NCBI RefSeq assembly: GCF_000225465.1
Contig: NC_017259.1
Coordinates: 124,001 to 188,000 of the forward strand
Direction: 5' to 3'
Source of the DNA: Buchnera aphidicola str. Ua (Uroleucon ambrosiae)
Lineage (GTDB): Bacteria > Pseudomonadota > Gammaproteobacteria > Enterobacterales > Enterobacteriaceae
DNA length: 64,000 nucleotides
The notes below the pieces were generated by a model. That model was not told the DNA's origin. It worked only from the letters and a program-made list of their open reading frames with translations, and made no database searches. This document shows positions 11,598 through 22,845 of the stretch, in pieces (the first letter of the stretch is position 1; the number at the start of each line of letters is the position of its first letter). A program made the position numbers and the translations under genes.

Positions 11598-12440
11598 ATG
11601 AAGTATATTGGTGCGCATATTAGTTCGGCTGGTGGTGTAGAAAAAACTATTTTACGTGCTCGTAAAATTAATGCAACAGCTTTTTCTTTTTTTACTAAAA
11701 ATCAACTACAATGGTATGCTCCACCAATCAGTCAAAAACAAATTGATTGTTTTAAATATTTTTGTATTAAGTATAAATTTACACCTCAACAAATTTTACC
11801 TCATAGCAGTTATTTAATAAATCTCGGCCATCCAGTTAACGAATTATTAAAAAAATCTCAAGCATTATTTTTGGATGAAATGATACGTTGCAGTCAATTA
11901 GGTTTGAATTTTTTAAATTTTCATCCAGGAAGTCATTTAAATCAAATAACTGAAACATTGTGTTTATTAAGAATTGCCAACTCTATTAATATGATTTTAG
12001 ATAAAACAAAAAATGTTATAGCTGTATTAGAAAATACTGCAGGACAAGGCACAAATGTAGGATATTGTTTTGAACATTTAGCTGAAATTATTAATAATAT
12101 TGATGATAAATCAAGAATTGGAGTATGTATTGACACTTGTCATTTATTTGTATCAGGATATGATTTGCGTACTGAACAAGATTGTCAAAATACGTTTAAA
12201 AAGTTTAATAGCATAATAGGATTAAAATATTTAAAGGGAATACATTTAAATGACTCGAAAAAAAAAATTAATAGTCGTATTGATCGTCATGAAAGTTTAG
12301 GTTTAGGTGAAATAGGAACATTAGCTTTTAGTTGGATTATTAGAAATCAAAATTTTTATAATATACCTATGATTTTAGAAACTGCTAATCCTGAAATATG
12401 GAGGCAAGAAATCGATTGGTTAAGATTACAAATAAAATAA
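11598..12440 (+). CDS. nfo: Endonuclease IV (AP endonuclease)
   Basis: 280 residues (E. coli 285). This TIM-barrel trinuclear-zinc enzyme cuts DNA 5' of abasic sites in base-excision repair. Metal and active-site segments are visible in order: [24 protein letters not shown] (His), NFHPGSH (His), VLENTAGQG (Glu), [13 protein letters not shown] (Asp and His), [18 protein letters not shown] and LETANPEIW (Glu). AATAGGA just before the ATG is a usable ribosome site. rplY follows after 49 bases. It looks fully functional. Confidence 0.96.
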   Translation: MKYIGAHISSAGGVEKTILRARKINATAFSFFTKNQLQWYAPPISQKQIDCFKYFCIKYKFTPQQILPHSSYLINLGHPVNELLKKSQALFLDEMIRCSQLGLNFLNFHPGSHLNQITETLCLLRIANSINMILDKTKNVIAVLENTAGQGTNVGYCFEHLAEIINNIDDKSRIGVCIDTCHLFVSGYDLRTEQDCQNTFKKFNSIIGLKYLKGIHLNDSKKKINSRIDRHESLGLGEIGTLAFSWIIRNQNFYNIPMILETANPEIWRQEIDWLRLQIK

Positions 12441-12489
12441 TTAAGTAGTTAAATCATGTAATAATAAAAGATATGAAAGAGGATTTGAT

Positions 12490-12780
12490 ATGTTAACTAT
12501 AAAAGCAGAAACAAGACAAGAAAAAGGTACAAATGTTAGTAGAAGATTACGAATTAATAATAAGTTTCCTGGTATTTTATATGGAATTAACAAAAATAGT
12601 ATTTTGTTAACGTTAGATCACAATGCTATTTTTAATCTACAAAAAAAATCAGAATTTTATAATGAAAGTATATTATTATTAATTAATGATAAAGAACATA
12701 AAGTTAAAGTTCATGCAATCCAAAGACATTCATTTAAATTAAAATTATTACACATTGATTTCATATATATATATGATTGA
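12490..12780 (+). CDS. rplY: 50S ribosomal protein L25
   Basis: 96 residues (E. coli 94), the short single-domain L25 that binds 5S rRNA. It matches the family along its length: [41 protein letters not shown] and [15 protein letters not shown] about 9 bases upstream serves as ribosome site. It converges on yabI with about 86 bases between; no clear terminator hairpin is visible there. Confidence 0.95.
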   Translation: MLTIKAETRQEKGTNVSRRLRINNKFPGILYGINKNSILLTLDHNAIFNLQKKSEFYNESILLLINDKEHKVKVHAIQRHSFKLKLLHIDFIYIYD

Positions 12781-12866
12781 TATATTCTTTTTTATAAACA
12801 CAAAAAACATTTTTTATGAACAAATGAACAAATCTATTCAGTAAAAAATCGTTTATTAATTTAAAT

Positions 12867-13634
12867 TTATGATTTCAATAATATAGTAAAAAAAATATGT
12901 CTAAACATAAACATAGTAGGATGAAATTGTATAGCAATTAAGCCTATTATACCAGCAGTAATTGTTAAAAAAGCTAAAAATCCAATTATATTTTTATTTA
13001 AAAATACGTTATTTTTTTGATTAATTTTTGGAATTTTCCACCATTTTGATAAAAGCCATATTCCTATCCATATTAATATTGCAATAATTAACAACAGCCA
13101 TTTAAAATAATTATTTTGCGCGTTTTCTGGCATATTAATAGCAATTCCAGTGATAATTCCAGGAAAAAAATACACCGGAGGCCAGAGTATGCATCCAATA
13201 ATACTGGGATAAATAAATTTATTTAATGATAATCTCAGCATACCACATATCATTGGCATTAATGGTCTAGTTGGTCCTACAAATCGTCCAAGAATAATAG
13301 CTGTCATACTATTTTTATGTAATACAGATGTAATTTTGTCAATTAATTTTTGATTGTTTTTCAGAAATTTTAATTTACTTAGACAGTTTTTAAAATATAA
13401 TCCAATATAGTATGAAACCCAATCTCCAAATAAACATCCAATTGTTCCAGCTATCCAAGCAGGATAAAATAACAATTTTCCATCACCAATAAATGTTCCT
13501 AACGTAGTCATTAAAATAATACCTGGTAGCAATAATCCTATTAAAGCAAGAGATTCTAAAAACGCAATAATTCCAACTAATAGCAGAGAATATGTTAAAG
13601 ATTGTGTTATAAAACATTCTATCCAAGATTCCAT
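12867..13634 (-). CDS. yabI: DedA/YabI family inner-membrane protein
   Basis: 255 residues, matching E. coli YabI (254). It is a polytopic protein of the DedA (SNARE-associated/VTT) family: an N-terminal re-entrant region with FLESLALIGLLLPGIILM, then GCLFGDWVSYYIG, the family signature GRFVGPTRPLMPMICGM, and C-terminal helices (WLLLIIAILIWIGIWLL and AFLTITAGIIGLIAI). DedA proteins are implicated in lipid-carrier or phospholipid translocation and envelope homeostasis; the exact substrate of YabI is not settled. It stands alone between rplY and surA on the minus strand. Confidence 0.92.
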   Translation of the reverse strand: MESWIECFITQSLTYSLLLVGIIAFLESLALIGLLLPGIILMTTLGTFIGDGKLLFYPAWIAGTIGCLFGDWVSYYIGLYFKNCLSKLKFLKNNQKLIDKITSVLHKNSMTAIILGRFVGPTRPLMPMICGMLRLSLNKFIYPSIIGCILWPPVYFFPGIITGIAINMPENAQNNYFKWLLLIIAILIWIGIWLLSKWWKIPKINQKNNVFLNKNIIGFLAFLTITAGIIGLIAIQFHPTMFMFRHIFFTILLKS

Positions 13635-13831
13635 AAATGCTCATTATATTTGTTATTAAAAACATATTTTTATATATATATATTTTATACTGTATATGTT
13701 TTTTAAGTAACTTTAAGAAAAATATTATAATTTATTTTTTTTAAAATACAATAATTGTTGTATGATGTTTATAATAATAAAATAACTGTAATATTAAATA
13801 TTAACCATTAAAACGCAGAAGAAGAATAATA

Positions 13832-15121
13832 ATGAAATTGTTTATTTTTGTAATTTTTTATATTTTTACTAGTATATTTTCTGTGTCAGCTAAAACGTAT
13901 TTAGTAGATAACATTGTAGCTATTGTAAATGATCAAATTATATTAAATAGTGATGTTAATCGAATTTTATCTATTTTTAAAAAAAAGCATAACAATATTA
14001 AAGAACCAATATTTAAACACGATTTTTTAAAAGAAAAAGTTATTCAAAAATTAATTACACATTCTTTAATGCTACAAGAAGCAAATAGAATGAATATTGA
14101 AATTACTCAAGAACAAATTAATACTATTATGAAAAATATTGCTTTAAAAAAACATATTAGTATGCACGATTTAAATAAACGTATTATTTTATATAATAAA
14201 AAACATCATCATTATTATGATGATTATATACAAAATATTAAAGAATTTTTGAAAATAAATATTATAGAGAACTATGAACTTCATAAACGTATTCAGATTT
14301 CAGAAAAAGAAGTAAATATTATTTTAAAAAAATTAATTGAATCAAATAATAAATTAAAAAAAATTAATTTAAGTTATATTTTATTACCTATTTCAAAAGA
14401 ATATTCTAATAAAAAAATTAATGATATTAAAACAATAGCAAAAAATATAAAAGATAAAATCCAAAAAGGTTATGATTTTGGAAAATCATTAATAGATTTT
14501 AAAAATAATCCAACTGTTTTAGTAAAAAAAATGTTTTGGATGTCTTTATTTGATATACATAATCAAATATCTCAAACATTAAAAATTACAAAAAAAGGAG
14601 AGATATTAGGACCTTTTTTAGGAGCTAAAGGATTTTATATATTAAAAATTCATGAAATTCATAATAATCAAGAAAATTTGGTCACTGAATTTCATATACA
14701 AAATTTTTTAATAAAATCATCTATATCAAAAGATGGAGAAGATAAAAAACATATTTTTAATATATACGAAAATATTAAAAAAGGAATATATAGTTTTGAT
14801 TATGCTGTCAAACATTTTTCTCATGATACTGATCTATCTCATAAAAAAGGTGATTTAGGTTGGGTATCAAAAGAATTTTTAAATATGTATTTTAATAAAA
14901 AACATTTACATTTTAATAAACATTATATTAGTAAACCTATTAAATCTCATTTTGGATGGCATATATTGAAATTATTAAATACGCGTCAGGTTGATCAATT
15001 TTATAATTTTAAAAAAAAACAGGCATATAATATTCTATTTATTCAAAAAAAAATATTAGCAAAACAACAATGGATAAATAATTTAAAAAAAAACGCTTAT
15101 ATAAAAATTATCAAATCATGA
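13832..15121 (+). CDS. surA: Periplasmic chaperone and peptidyl-prolyl isomerase SurA
   Basis: 429 residues (E. coli 428). A signal peptide (residues 1-20, hydrophobic FIFVIFYIFTSIF, cut after SVSA) directs it to the periplasm. The N-terminal chaperone region (VDNIVAIVNDQIILNSDVNR) is followed by two parvulin domains. The first is poorly conserved, around NLSYILLPI. The second keeps GDLGWVSKEF and HFGWHILKLL near 345-400. SurA folds outer-membrane porins. In E. coli pdxA separates surA and ksgA; here ksgA follows directly after 55 bases. The sequence is very Lys/Asn-rich and fast-evolving. Confidence 0.93.
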   Translation: MKLFIFVIFYIFTSIFSVSAKTYLVDNIVAIVNDQIILNSDVNRILSIFKKKHNNIKEPIFKHDFLKEKVIQKLITHSLMLQEANRMNIEITQEQINTIMKNIALKKHISMHDLNKRIILYNKKHHHYYDDYIQNIKEFLKINIIENYELHKRIQISEKEVNIILKKLIESNNKLKKINLSYILLPISKEYSNKKINDIKTIAKNIKDKIQKGYDFGKSLIDFKNNPTVLVKKMFWMSLFDIHNQISQTLKITKKGEILGPFLGAKGFYILKIHEIHNNQENLVTEFHIQNFLIKSSISKDGEDKKHIFNIYENIKKGIYSFDYAVKHFSHDTDLSHKKGDLGWVSKEFLNMYFNKKHLHFNKHYISKPIKSHFGWHILKLLNTRQVDQFYNFKKKQAYNILFIQKKILAKQQWINNLKKNAYIKIIKS

Positions 15122-15176
15122 TATATTTTTTAAATATGCTTTCACAATTCAAGCAAATATATAATCTATAACTTTT

Positions 15177-15998
15177 ATGATACTAAATAAATATAAAAAA
15201 TTTATTCCTTTAAAAAGATACGGACAAAATTTTCTTGTAAATAGAGAAATAATCAAAAATATTATCAAAATAATTAATCCTAAAAAAACGCAAACATTAT
15301 TAGAAATTGGACCGGGTTTAGGTGCGTTAACAAAACCTATTTGTGAATTTTTAAATGAACTTATCGTCATTGAAATAGATCCTAATATATTATCTTTTTT
15401 AAAGAAATGTATATTTTTTGATAAATTAAAAATATATTGTCATAATGCTTTAGATTTTAATTATAAAAATATATTCTATAAAAAAAGTCAATTAATTCGT
15501 ATTTTTGGAAATTTACCATATAATATTTCTACATCTTTAATAATATATTTATTTCGGAATATTGATATTATTCAAGATATGAATTTTATGTTACAACAAG
15601 AAGTGGCTAAAAGATTAGTTGCTATTCCTGGTGAAAAACTTTATGGTCGTTTAAGTATTATATCTCAATATTATTGTAATATTAAAATATTATTACATAT
15701 TCGACCTGAAAATTTTCAACCTATTCCTAAAGTTAATTCAATGTTTGTAAATTTAACTCCGCATATTCATTCTCCTTATTTTGTTTATGATATTAATTTA
15801 TTAACTAGTATTACAAAACATGCTTTTCAACATAGAAGAAAAATATTGCGTCATAGTTTAAGAAATTTTTTTTCTGAGCAAGATTTAATTCATTTAGAAA
15901 TTAATCCAAATTTAAGAGCTGAAAATGTTTCTATTATTCAATATTGTCAATTGGCTAATAATTTATATAAAAAACATAAACAGTTTATTAATAATTAA
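15177..15998 (+). CDS. ksgA: 16S rRNA dimethyladenosine transferase KsgA
   Basis: 273 residues, the same as E. coli. The SAM-dependent enzyme dimethylates two adjacent adenines in helix 45 of 16S rRNA late in 30S assembly. Motifs: GQNFLVN, the SAM-binding LLEIGPGLGALT (motif I), VIEIDPN (motif II), the catalytic GNLPYNIST (motif IV), and MLQQEVAKRLVA. The C-terminal domain (FQHRRKILRHSL, RAENVSIIQYCQLAN) is complete. In E. coli it is followed by apaG and apaH; here apaG is missing and apaH follows after 58 bases. Confidence 0.97.
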   Translation: MILNKYKKFIPLKRYGQNFLVNREIIKNIIKIINPKKTQTLLEIGPGLGALTKPICEFLNELIVIEIDPNILSFLKKCIFFDKLKIYCHNALDFNYKNIFYKKSQLIRIFGNLPYNISTSLIIYLFRNIDIIQDMNFMLQQEVAKRLVAIPGEKLYGRLSIISQYYCNIKILLHIRPENFQPIPKVNSMFVNLTPHIHSPYFVYDINLLTSITKHAFQHRRKILRHSLRNFFSEQDLIHLEINPNLRAENVSIIQYCQLANNLYKKHKQFINN

Positions 15999-16056
15999 TT
16001 TTTAATTGATTTTTAAGAATTTTTTTTAATTTACTTGAGATCAGGATGAATATAAT

Positions 16057-16878
16057 ATGAGTACTTATTTTTTAAGTGATATTCATGGTTGTTATAAGGA
16101 ATTAAGAATGCTTTTAAAACAAGTCTTATTTAATTCTAAAGAAGATTATTTATGGATTGCTGGTGATTTAGTATCAAGAGGTCCCGATTCTCTAAAAGTT
16201 TTAAGATATCTTTATTCGTTAGGAAATAAAGTTAAAATAGTTTTAGGTAATCATGATATCAATTTAATTGCAGTACATGCAGGCATTAAAAAAAATAAAA
16301 AAGAAAATTATTTTGATGAGTTTCTTTCTGCATCAGATAGTATAGAATTAATTAATTGGCTTCGTTCTCAAGCTCTTTTAAGAATTGATAAAAAAAATAA
16401 TATTATTATGTCTCATGCTGGCATTAGTCCACAATGGAGTATTAATACAGCGAAAATATATACACGTGATTTTATAAAATATTTATCGCAAGAAAATTAT
16501 ATCTCGTTTTTAAAAGATATGTATGCTGATAATATAGATTTTTGGACTGTATATTTAAATCAATTTGATCAATTAAGATATACCTTAAATTCTTGTACAA
16601 GAATGAGATATTGCTATCCTGATGGTAGATTAAATATGCTATATAAGCAATCACCTAGTTTAGTTCCATATCCTTTGCAACCATGGTTTTTAATACCCTC
16701 AAAAATTCCAAAAATATATTCTATTTTTTTTGGACATTGGTCTTCTTTAAAAGGTACTTATATTCCAGAACCTTTTATTTCATTAGATGGAGGTTGTTGT
16801 TGGGGTGAAGAGTTGAGGATATTTCGATGGGAAGATAAAAAATGGTTTTTTCAATCTTCTGGATGTAGAAAATATTAA
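16057..16878 (+). CDS. apaH: Diadenosine tetraphosphatase, symmetrical
   Basis: 273 residues (E. coli 280). It hydrolyses Ap4A to two ADP and can remove Np4-type RNA caps. The metallophosphoesterase motifs are in order: LSDIHGCYKEL, AGDLVSRGPDS, LGNHDINLI, the later SHAGISPQW, and FGHWSSLKG. GAT-CAGGA about 12 bases upstream supports the ATG. It is the last gene of the surA-ksgA-apaH run and converges on folA, 18 bases away. Confidence 0.96.
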   Translation: MSTYFLSDIHGCYKELRMLLKQVLFNSKEDYLWIAGDLVSRGPDSLKVLRYLYSLGNKVKIVLGNHDINLIAVHAGIKKNKKENYFDEFLSASDSIELINWLRSQALLRIDKKNNIIMSHAGISPQWSINTAKIYTRDFIKYLSQENYISFLKDMYADNIDFWTVYLNQFDQLRYTLNSCTRMRYCYPDGRLNMLYKQSPSLVPYPLQPWFLIPSKIPKIYSIFFGHWSSLKGTYIPEPFISLDGGCCWGEELRIFRWEDKKWFFQSSGCRKY

Positions 16879-16896
16879 TAATTTTCTTAAAAAATA

Positions 16897-17403
16897 TTAT
16901 CTTGATAAAATCTGAAAAGAATAATTATAAGGATTAAATTTATTTTTAATATTGTTTTGTTTAAATAAAATTTTCCATGATGGATATAACATATATTGAG
17001 GGAAATAAGAATCACCAATAATATCAATATCTATATTGGTTAAATATAATTTATTAGCATAAAACAACATTTGTTTATATATTTTTTCTCCTCCAATTAC
17101 CATAATTTCTTGCTGATATTTTTTAGAGACAATTATATTAGATACTGCATTAGATATTGCATCAGATATTGAATGACACCAAATAACGTTTTTATTTTTG
17201 ATTTCTGTTTTACTAATAACAATATTTCTACGATGAGATAAAGGTTGAGCAATAGATTCCCAAGTTACACGACCCATAATGATATTTTTATGTATTGTGT
17301 TTTTTTTAAACCATTTTAAATCATTAGGAATATACCAAGGTATTTTATTTTGGTATCCAATAATTAAATTTTTAGATATAGCTGCAATTAAACTTATATT
17401 CAT
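16897..17403 (-). CDS. folA: Dihydrofolate reductase
   Basis: 168 residues (E. coli 159). It reduces dihydrofolate to tetrahydrofolate with NADPH, supporting thymidylate, purine and formyl-Met synthesis. The substrate-binding acidic residue is Asp28 in WYIPNDLKWFKKNT. NADPH-binding segments IIMGRVTWESIA and VIGGEKIYKQML are intact. It sits downstream of carB on the same strand, about 85 bases away. Its tail is slightly longer than the E. coli protein. Confidence 0.96.
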   Translation of the reverse strand: MNISLIAAISKNLIIGYQNKIPWYIPNDLKWFKKNTIHKNIIMGRVTWESIAQPLSHRRNIVISKTEIKNKNVIWCHSISDAISNAVSNIIVSKKYQQEIMVIGGEKIYKQMLFYANKLYLTNIDIDIIGDSYFPQYMLYPSWKILFKQNNIKNKFNPYNYSFQILSR

Positions 17404-17488
17404 ATATAAATACCAACATGATGTTTATGTATTATAAATATGTTTTACAACATATTTATAAATATGATTTAATCAAGTAATTAATTAA

Positions 17489-20400
17489 TTATTTTTTATA
17501 AAATAAATTAAGTTTTTTATGTATTTTTTGTAAAGATGTAATATTTTTTGTTGGGTTTTCATTTAAAGACATAATAGTAGCAAAAGCACCATTTATAGTT
17601 GTGTCATAATGTACTTTATATTGAAGAGCACTACAACATATTAATTTTGAATCTTTTATTATTTGTTGAGATGATGATGTTGTGTTTATAATATAAGTAT
17701 ATTCTCCATTTTTTAAACGATCTTGTATATGAGGACGTCCTTCATGTACTTTATTAACTAATCTGGATGTTATACCAGATTTTTTTAGTACTATAGATGT
17801 ACCTCTAGTTGCATCTATTTTAAATCCAATTTTTTGTAATTTTATTGCTAAATTAACAATATTCTTTTTATCATCATTTCTTACTGAAATGAGAACTCGA
17901 CCTGATTTTTTCATATTTGTATGAGAACCTAACATTGCTTTAGAAAAAGCTTCTGAGAAGTTTTTTCCAATACCCATTACTTCACCTGTAGAACGCATTT
18001 CTGGACCTAATACTGGATCAACACCTGGAAATTTTTCAAATGGTAAAACAGCTTCTTTAACTGAAAAATATTGTGGAACAATTTCTTTTATAAAACCTTG
18101 TTCTAATAATGTTTTTCCATACATGACGCGTGCAGAAATTTTTGCTAATGCAAGACCTGTCGCTTTCGATACAAATGGTACTGTTCTAGCTGCTCTAGGA
18201 TTGACTTCAAGAATATATATTTTATTATTTTGAATAGCAAATTGAACATTCATTAGTCCTTTGATAGATAGCTCAAAAGCTAATTTAATTACTTGTTTTC
18301 TAATTTGATTTTGAATATCTTGAGTTAAAGTATATGCTGGTAATGAACATGCAGAATCACCTGAATGCACTCCAGCTTGTTCAATATGCTCCATAATACC
18401 TCCGATTAAAACTGTTTCTCCATCACATATAGCATCTACATCTACTTCGGTTGCATAATTTAAATATTGATCTAATAAAATAGAAGTAGTATTATTTGAT
18501 TTCAACATATTTTGAAAATATTTTTTTAAACTATCTGCATCATAAACAATTTCCATTGCTCGTCCACCTAAAACATAAGATGGTCGAACCATAATTGGAT
18601 ATCCGATAATTTCTGCTGCTTTATAAGCATCTTTTAAATTTAGTACAGTTGCATTTAAAGGTTGTTTTAATTTTAATTTAGTAACAGTTTTTTGAAAACG
18701 GTATCGATTTTCAGCATTATCAATAGAATTTGGACTTGTTCCTATAATAGGTACTTTTTCTTTTTTTAATTCACGTGCTAATTTTAGAGGTGTTTGACCA
18801 CCATAATGAATAATAACTCCTGTAGGTTTTTCTATTCTTACTATTTCTAAAATATTTTCTAATGTAATTGGTTCAAAATATAAACGATCTGAAATATCAT
18901 AATCAGTAGATACTGTTTCTGGATTACAATTAATCATAATTGCTTCAAAACCATCTTCACGTAGCGCTTGAGTTGCATGTACACAACAATAGTCAAATTC
19001 TATACCTTGTCCTATACGATTTGGACCACCTCCTAATATAATAATTTTTTTGTTGTGTTTGTTTGGGTATGATTCACATTCATCTTCCCATGTTGAATAC
19101 ATGTATGCTGTTTCAGTCGAAAATTCTGCTGAACAAGTATCAATTCTTTTATATACAGGATGTAATTTTAATTGATAACGTAATTGTCTTATTTCACTTT
19201 CTTTTTTTTGAGTTAATATTGCGATACGTTGATCTGAAAAACCTTTTCGTTTAATGAAATAAAAGAATTTATATGTTAATCCAATAAATCCTTTTTCTAT
19301 GATTTTTTTCTCTAATAAAATAATTTCTTCAATTTGTACAAGAAACCATGGATCAATAGATGTTAATTCAAAAACATCATTAACAGACATACCAGATCGA
19401 AAAGCATCGCCAATATACCAAATACGTTCAGATCCTGCATCTTTTAATTCATGTCTAATTTTAATTAAATTTTCCGGATTAAAACAAGATATTTTAGAAT
19501 CAAAACCTGTCGCACCTACTTCTAAACCATGAATGGCTTTTTGTATAGATTCTTGAAAAGTACGACCTATTGCCATAACTTCTCCAACAGATTTCATCTG
19601 TGTAGTAAGTCTATCATCAGATCCAGGAAATTTCTCGAAATTAAATCTAGGAATTTTAGTTACTATATAATCTATTGATGGTTCGAACGATGCAGTTATG
19701 TTTTTTCCTGTAATATCATGTGAGAGCTCATCTAAAGTATATCCTATAGCTAATTTAGCGGCTATTTTTGCAATTGGAAATCCTGTTGCTTTAGATGCTA
19801 GAGCAGATGATCGTGATACTCTAGGATTCATTTCAATAACGATTATACGACCATTTTTTGGATTTACTGCAAATTGTACATTAGAGCCTCCTGTTTCTAC
19901 TCCTATTTCTCGTAGAATAGCTATAGAAGCATTTCTCATGATTTGATATTCTTTATCAGTTAAAGTTTGTGCAGGTGCTATAGTAATAGAATCACCTGTA
20001 TGTATACCCATAGGATCTAGATTTTCAATGGAACATACAATTATACAATTGTCATGTTTATCTCGTATAACTTCCATTTCATATTCTTTCCAACCTATTA
20101 ATGATTCATCAATTAATAATTCTGTGTTAGGAGATAATTGTAATCCTCTTTCACATATATTTTCAAATTCTTCATGATTGTAAGCAATGCCTCCACCACT
20201 TCCGCCCATAGTAAAAGAAGGACGAATAATACATGGAAAACCTACAGTTTTTAAAACTAAAAAAGCTTCTTGAATATTATGAGCGATTCCACATTTAGCA
20301 GTGTTTAAGTTTATTTTTTTCATTGCGTGTTCAAATAATTTTCTATTTTCAGCTTTTTTAATGGCATTCACTGTAGCGCCAATCATTTTTACATTATATA

Positions 20401-20728
20401 AACTTAAAATACCTTTTTCGTCTAATTCTAAAGCACAGTTTAATGCTGTTTGACCTCCCATAGTTGGTAATATTGCGTCTGGTTTTTCTTTTTTAATAAT
20501 TTTTTTTACTATTTTCCAATGAATAGGTTCGATGTATGTAGCATCAGCCATATCCGGATCTGTCATGATAGTAGCAGGATTAGAATTAACAAGAATAATT
20601 CTATATCCTTCTTCTTTCAAAGCTTTACAAGCTTGTGTTCCTGAATAGTCAAATTCACATGCTTGCCCAATAACTATTGGACCAGCCCCAAGAATTAAAA
20701 TAGATTTTATATCAGTAGATTTAGGCAT
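17489..20728 (-). CDS. carB: Carbamoyl-phosphate synthase large subunit
   Basis: 1079 residues (E. coli 1073). It makes carbamoyl phosphate from bicarbonate, ammonia (from CarA) and two ATP, for arginine and pyrimidine synthesis. It shows the duplicated architecture: first ATP-grasp unit from [21 protein letters not shown] to about residue 400, an oligomerisation region at about 400-555, a second ATP-grasp unit from [19 protein letters not shown], and a C-terminal MGS-like allosteric domain from about 940. carA ends 17 bases upstream, giving a carAB operon. Arginine provision to the host makes the gene important in aphid symbionts. Confidence 0.98.
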   Translation of the reverse strand: MPKSTDIKSILILGAGPIVIGQACEFDYSGTQACKALKEEGYRIILVNSNPATIMTDPDMADATYIEPIHWKIVKKIIKKEKPDAILPTMGGQTALNCALELDEKGILSLYNVKMIGATVNAIKKAENRKLFEHAMKKINLNTAKCGIAHNIQEAFLVLKTVGFPCIIRPSFTMGGSGGGIAYNHEEFENICERGLQLSPNTELLIDESLIGWKEYEMEVIRDKHDNCIIVCSIENLDPMGIHTGDSITIAPAQTLTDKEYQIMRNASIAILREIGVETGGSNVQFAVNPKNGRIIVIEMNPRVSRSSALASKATGFPIAKIAAKLAIGYTLDELSHDITGKNITASFEPSIDYIVTKIPRFNFEKFPGSDDRLTTQMKSVGEVMAIGRTFQESIQKAIHGLEVGATGFDSKISCFNPENLIKIRHELKDAGSERIWYIGDAFRSGMSVNDVFELTSIDPWFLVQIEEIILLEKKIIEKGFIGLTYKFFYFIKRKGFSDQRIAILTQKKESEIRQLRYQLKLHPVYKRIDTCSAEFSTETAYMYSTWEDECESYPNKHNKKIIILGGGPNRIGQGIEFDYCCVHATQALREDGFEAIMINCNPETVSTDYDISDRLYFEPITLENILEIVRIEKPTGVIIHYGGQTPLKLARELKKEKVPIIGTSPNSIDNAENRYRFQKTVTKLKLKQPLNATVLNLKDAYKAAEIIGYPIMVRPSYVLGGRAMEIVYDADSLKKYFQNMLKSNNTTSILLDQYLNYATEVDVDAICDGETVLIGGIMEHIEQAGVHSGDSACSLPAYTLTQDIQNQIRKQVIKLAFELSIKGLMNVQFAIQNNKIYILEVNPRAARTVPFVSKATGLALAKISARVMYGKTLLEQGFIKEIVPQYFSVKEAVLPFEKFPGVDPVLGPEMRSTGEVMGIGKNFSEAFSKAMLGSHTNMKKSGRVLISVRNDDKKNIVNLAIKLQKIGFKIDATRGTSIVLKKSGITSRLVNKVHEGRPHIQDRLKNGEYTYIINTTSSSQQIIKDSKLICCSALQYKVHYDTTINGAFATIMSLNENPTKNITSLQKIHKKLNLFYKK

Positions 20729-20745
20729 CTTTTTCCCCTAATTAA

Positions 20746-21894
20746 TTACTGAGTTTTAATTTTTTGACGAATAATTAGTTGAATAAAATGATCAAATAAA
20801 GATGACCCATCATGTGGTCCAGGACTGGCTTCTGGATGACCTTGAAAACTAAAAGCAGATCTGTTAGTCAAAGAAAGTCCTTGTAAGGTTCCGTCAAAAA
20901 GAGAAGTATGTGTGATTTTTATATTATTTGGTAAATTTTTAATATCTACAGTAAAACTATGATTTTGAGATGTAATTATTACACGATTATTTTTGAGATC
21001 TTTAACAGGATGATTTCCGCCATGATGTCCAAATTTCATTTTGATAATTTTAGCCCCGCTAGATAAAGCTAAAAGCTGATGACCTAAACATATGCCAAAA
21101 ATAGGAATATTAGTTTTTAAGAAAGATTGAATTGCATGAATTGCATAATTACAAGGTCTTGGATCACCTGGTCCATTTGATAGAAAAATACCGTCTGGTA
21201 ACAAACTTAGAACAGTTTTTGGATCAGTAGTGGCAGGTACAATGGTTAAATAACATTTTCTATCTACAAGCATACGCAGTATGCTTCTTTTTACTCCAAA
21301 GTCATAGACAACAACATGATATAAACTTTGCTCTTTTGGTATAGAAAAAAATTTATTTTTTTCTAAAATAAAACTACCTTCATTCCAATTATAAATTGAA
21401 TGAGTAGAAACTTTTTTTGCTAAATCTAAACCTTGTACATTTAAAAAGTTTTTAGCATAATTATGTGCTATTCTATAATTTTCTTTTTTATCTTCTATAA
21501 TACATCCATTTTGTGAACCCTGTGTACGTAAAATACGTGTTAATTTTCTTGTATCAATATCGGATATTGCAACAATATTATTTTCTTTCAGATACGATGT
21601 GAGATTTTTTTGATTTCTATAATTACTTGCAATATTTGATAAATCACGAATAATTAGACCGCTTGCATGAATTTTAGATGATTCTGCATCTTGTAAATTA
21701 GTTCCAACATTGCCAATATGAGGATGAGTCAATGTTATAATTTGATGTGAATAAGAAGGGTCAGTAATGATTTCTTGATAACCAGTAATTGATGTATTAA
21801 AAACAACTTCTCCTACAGTTTTTCCTTTAGCTCCAACAGATTTTCCATGAAATTTCGTTCCATCTTCTAAAACTAGTACTGCTGATTGGCTCAA
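20746..21894 (-). CDS. carA: Carbamoyl-phosphate synthase small subunit, UUG start
   Basis: CarA releases ammonia from glutamine and channels it to CarB. I place the start at TTG (bases 21892-21894). It gives 382 residues, the E. coli length, begins [16 protein letters not shown], and lies 5 bases after a strong GGAGG (21899-21903, minus strand). The frame is also open from a TTG at 21906, but that would include the ribosome site itself. E. coli carA is also known to start with UUG. The class I amidotransferase domain keeps Cys in [12 protein letters not shown] and the His-Glu of [26 protein letters not shown] is also kept. Confidence 0.95.
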   Translation of the reverse strand: MSQSAVLVLEDGTKFHGKSVGAKGKTVGEVVFNTSITGYQEIITDPSYSHQIITLTHPHIGNVGTNLQDAESSKIHASGLIIRDLSNIASNYRNQKNLTSYLKENNIVAISDIDTRKLTRILRTQGSQNGCIIEDKKENYRIAHNYAKNFLNVQGLDLAKKVSTHSIYNWNEGSFILEKNKFFSIPKEQSLYHVVVYDFGVKRSILRMLVDRKCYLTIVPATTDPKTVLSLLPDGIFLSNGPGDPRPCNYAIHAIQSFLKTNIPIFGICLGHQLLALSSGAKIIKMKFGHHGGNHPVKDLKNNRVIITSQNHSFTVDIKNLPNNIKITHTSLFDGTLQGLSLTNRSAFSFQGHPEASPGPHDGSSLFDHFIQLIIRQKIKTQ

Positions 21895-22022
21895 AACATC
21901 CTCCAAAAAAACTATTTTATATTTAAATGTTTATTAGTATTGTACTAGTTATGTTTTATTTTAACTAAAATTAATATTTTTGTCTATTATGATCATTATT
22001 AACTGTATTTTGATTTTTGTCA

Positions 22023-22832
22023 TTAAAATGACAATACATGCGACATATCAAATAAACCTTGTTTTTTATTTTGAATCCATAACGCGGAATGTATTGCACC
22101 TTGAGCAAAAGATACTCGACTAGATGCAGTATGTGTTATTTTTATTTCTTCACCAGAACTAGAAAACATAACAGTATGTTTACCGACAATATTTCCAGAT
22201 CGAATAATAGAAAATCCAATTTTTGAATGCTCTCTAATATTTGTTATTCCTTTTTTATAGTATAAAGAATGGTTATTTAAATCCCATTTCATTTCTTTTG
22301 ATATAATTTCTCCTAGTTTTAAAGCTGTCCCTGAAGGCGCATCTATTTTATTGCGATGATGATATTCAATAATATCGATATCAGAATTTTTTCCTATAAT
22401 TTGAGTTGTTTTTTTTATTAAATTAAACATTATATTCATACCAATACTAAAATTAGATGACATAATTATTGCAATATTTTGAGAGTATATTTTTATTTTT
22501 TTTATTTCGTCTTCTGAAAATCCAGTAGTGCCAATAATAATATTTTTATTAAATTTATTACAATATTTTAAATATTTTAATGTGCTATTAGGTGTAGTAA
22601 AATCAATTAAAACATCAAAATTATTATTTTGTATATTTAATTTATCAGTAATAAATATACCAATATTTCCTATTCCTAAAATTTTACCAACATCTTTTCC
22701 AATTAATTGATGATTTTTTTGAATAAATACTGTTGTTAAAGATGTTTTTTGGTTTTTTATTATTTCTTTAATCAGTGTTTGACCCATGCGACCTAATGGG
22801 CCAGAAATAGCAATACGAATTTTTTTGTTCAT
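22023..22832 (-). CDS. dapB: 4-hydroxy-tetrahydrodipicolinate reductase
   Basis: 269 residues (E. coli 273). It catalyses the second dedicated step of lysine and diaminopimelate synthesis with NAD(P)H. The N-terminal Rossmann motif is IAISGPLGRMGQTL. The catalytic and substrate motif EYHHRNKIDAPSGTALKLGE lies near residue 158, and the C-terminal HTASSRVSFAQGAIHSALW is present. It lies 13 bases after ispH and about 128 bases before carA on the same strand. In E. coli dapB likewise precedes carAB. Confidence 0.97.
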   Translation of the reverse strand: MNKKIRIAISGPLGRMGQTLIKEIIKNQKTSLTTVFIQKNHQLIGKDVGKILGIGNIGIFITDKLNIQNNNFDVLIDFTTPNSTLKYLKYCNKFNKNIIIGTTGFSEDEIKKIKIYSQNIAIIMSSNFSIGMNIMFNLIKKTTQIIGKNSDIDIIEYHHRNKIDAPSGTALKLGEIISKEMKWDLNNHSLYYKKGITNIREHSKIGFSIIRSGNIVGKHTVMFSSSGEEIKITHTASSRVSFAQGAIHSALWIQNKKQGLFDMSHVLSF

Positions 22833-22845
22833 ATTTATCCTACTA

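Noticed and set aside
13483..13665. Small frame antisense-strand neighbour overlapping the start of yabI
   Set aside because: It is an alternative frame of yabI with no recognisable sequence; yabI has clear family motifs across the overlap.
19299..19946. Open frames on the + strand inside carB
   Set aside because: They are shadows of the strongly conserved carB on the other strand.
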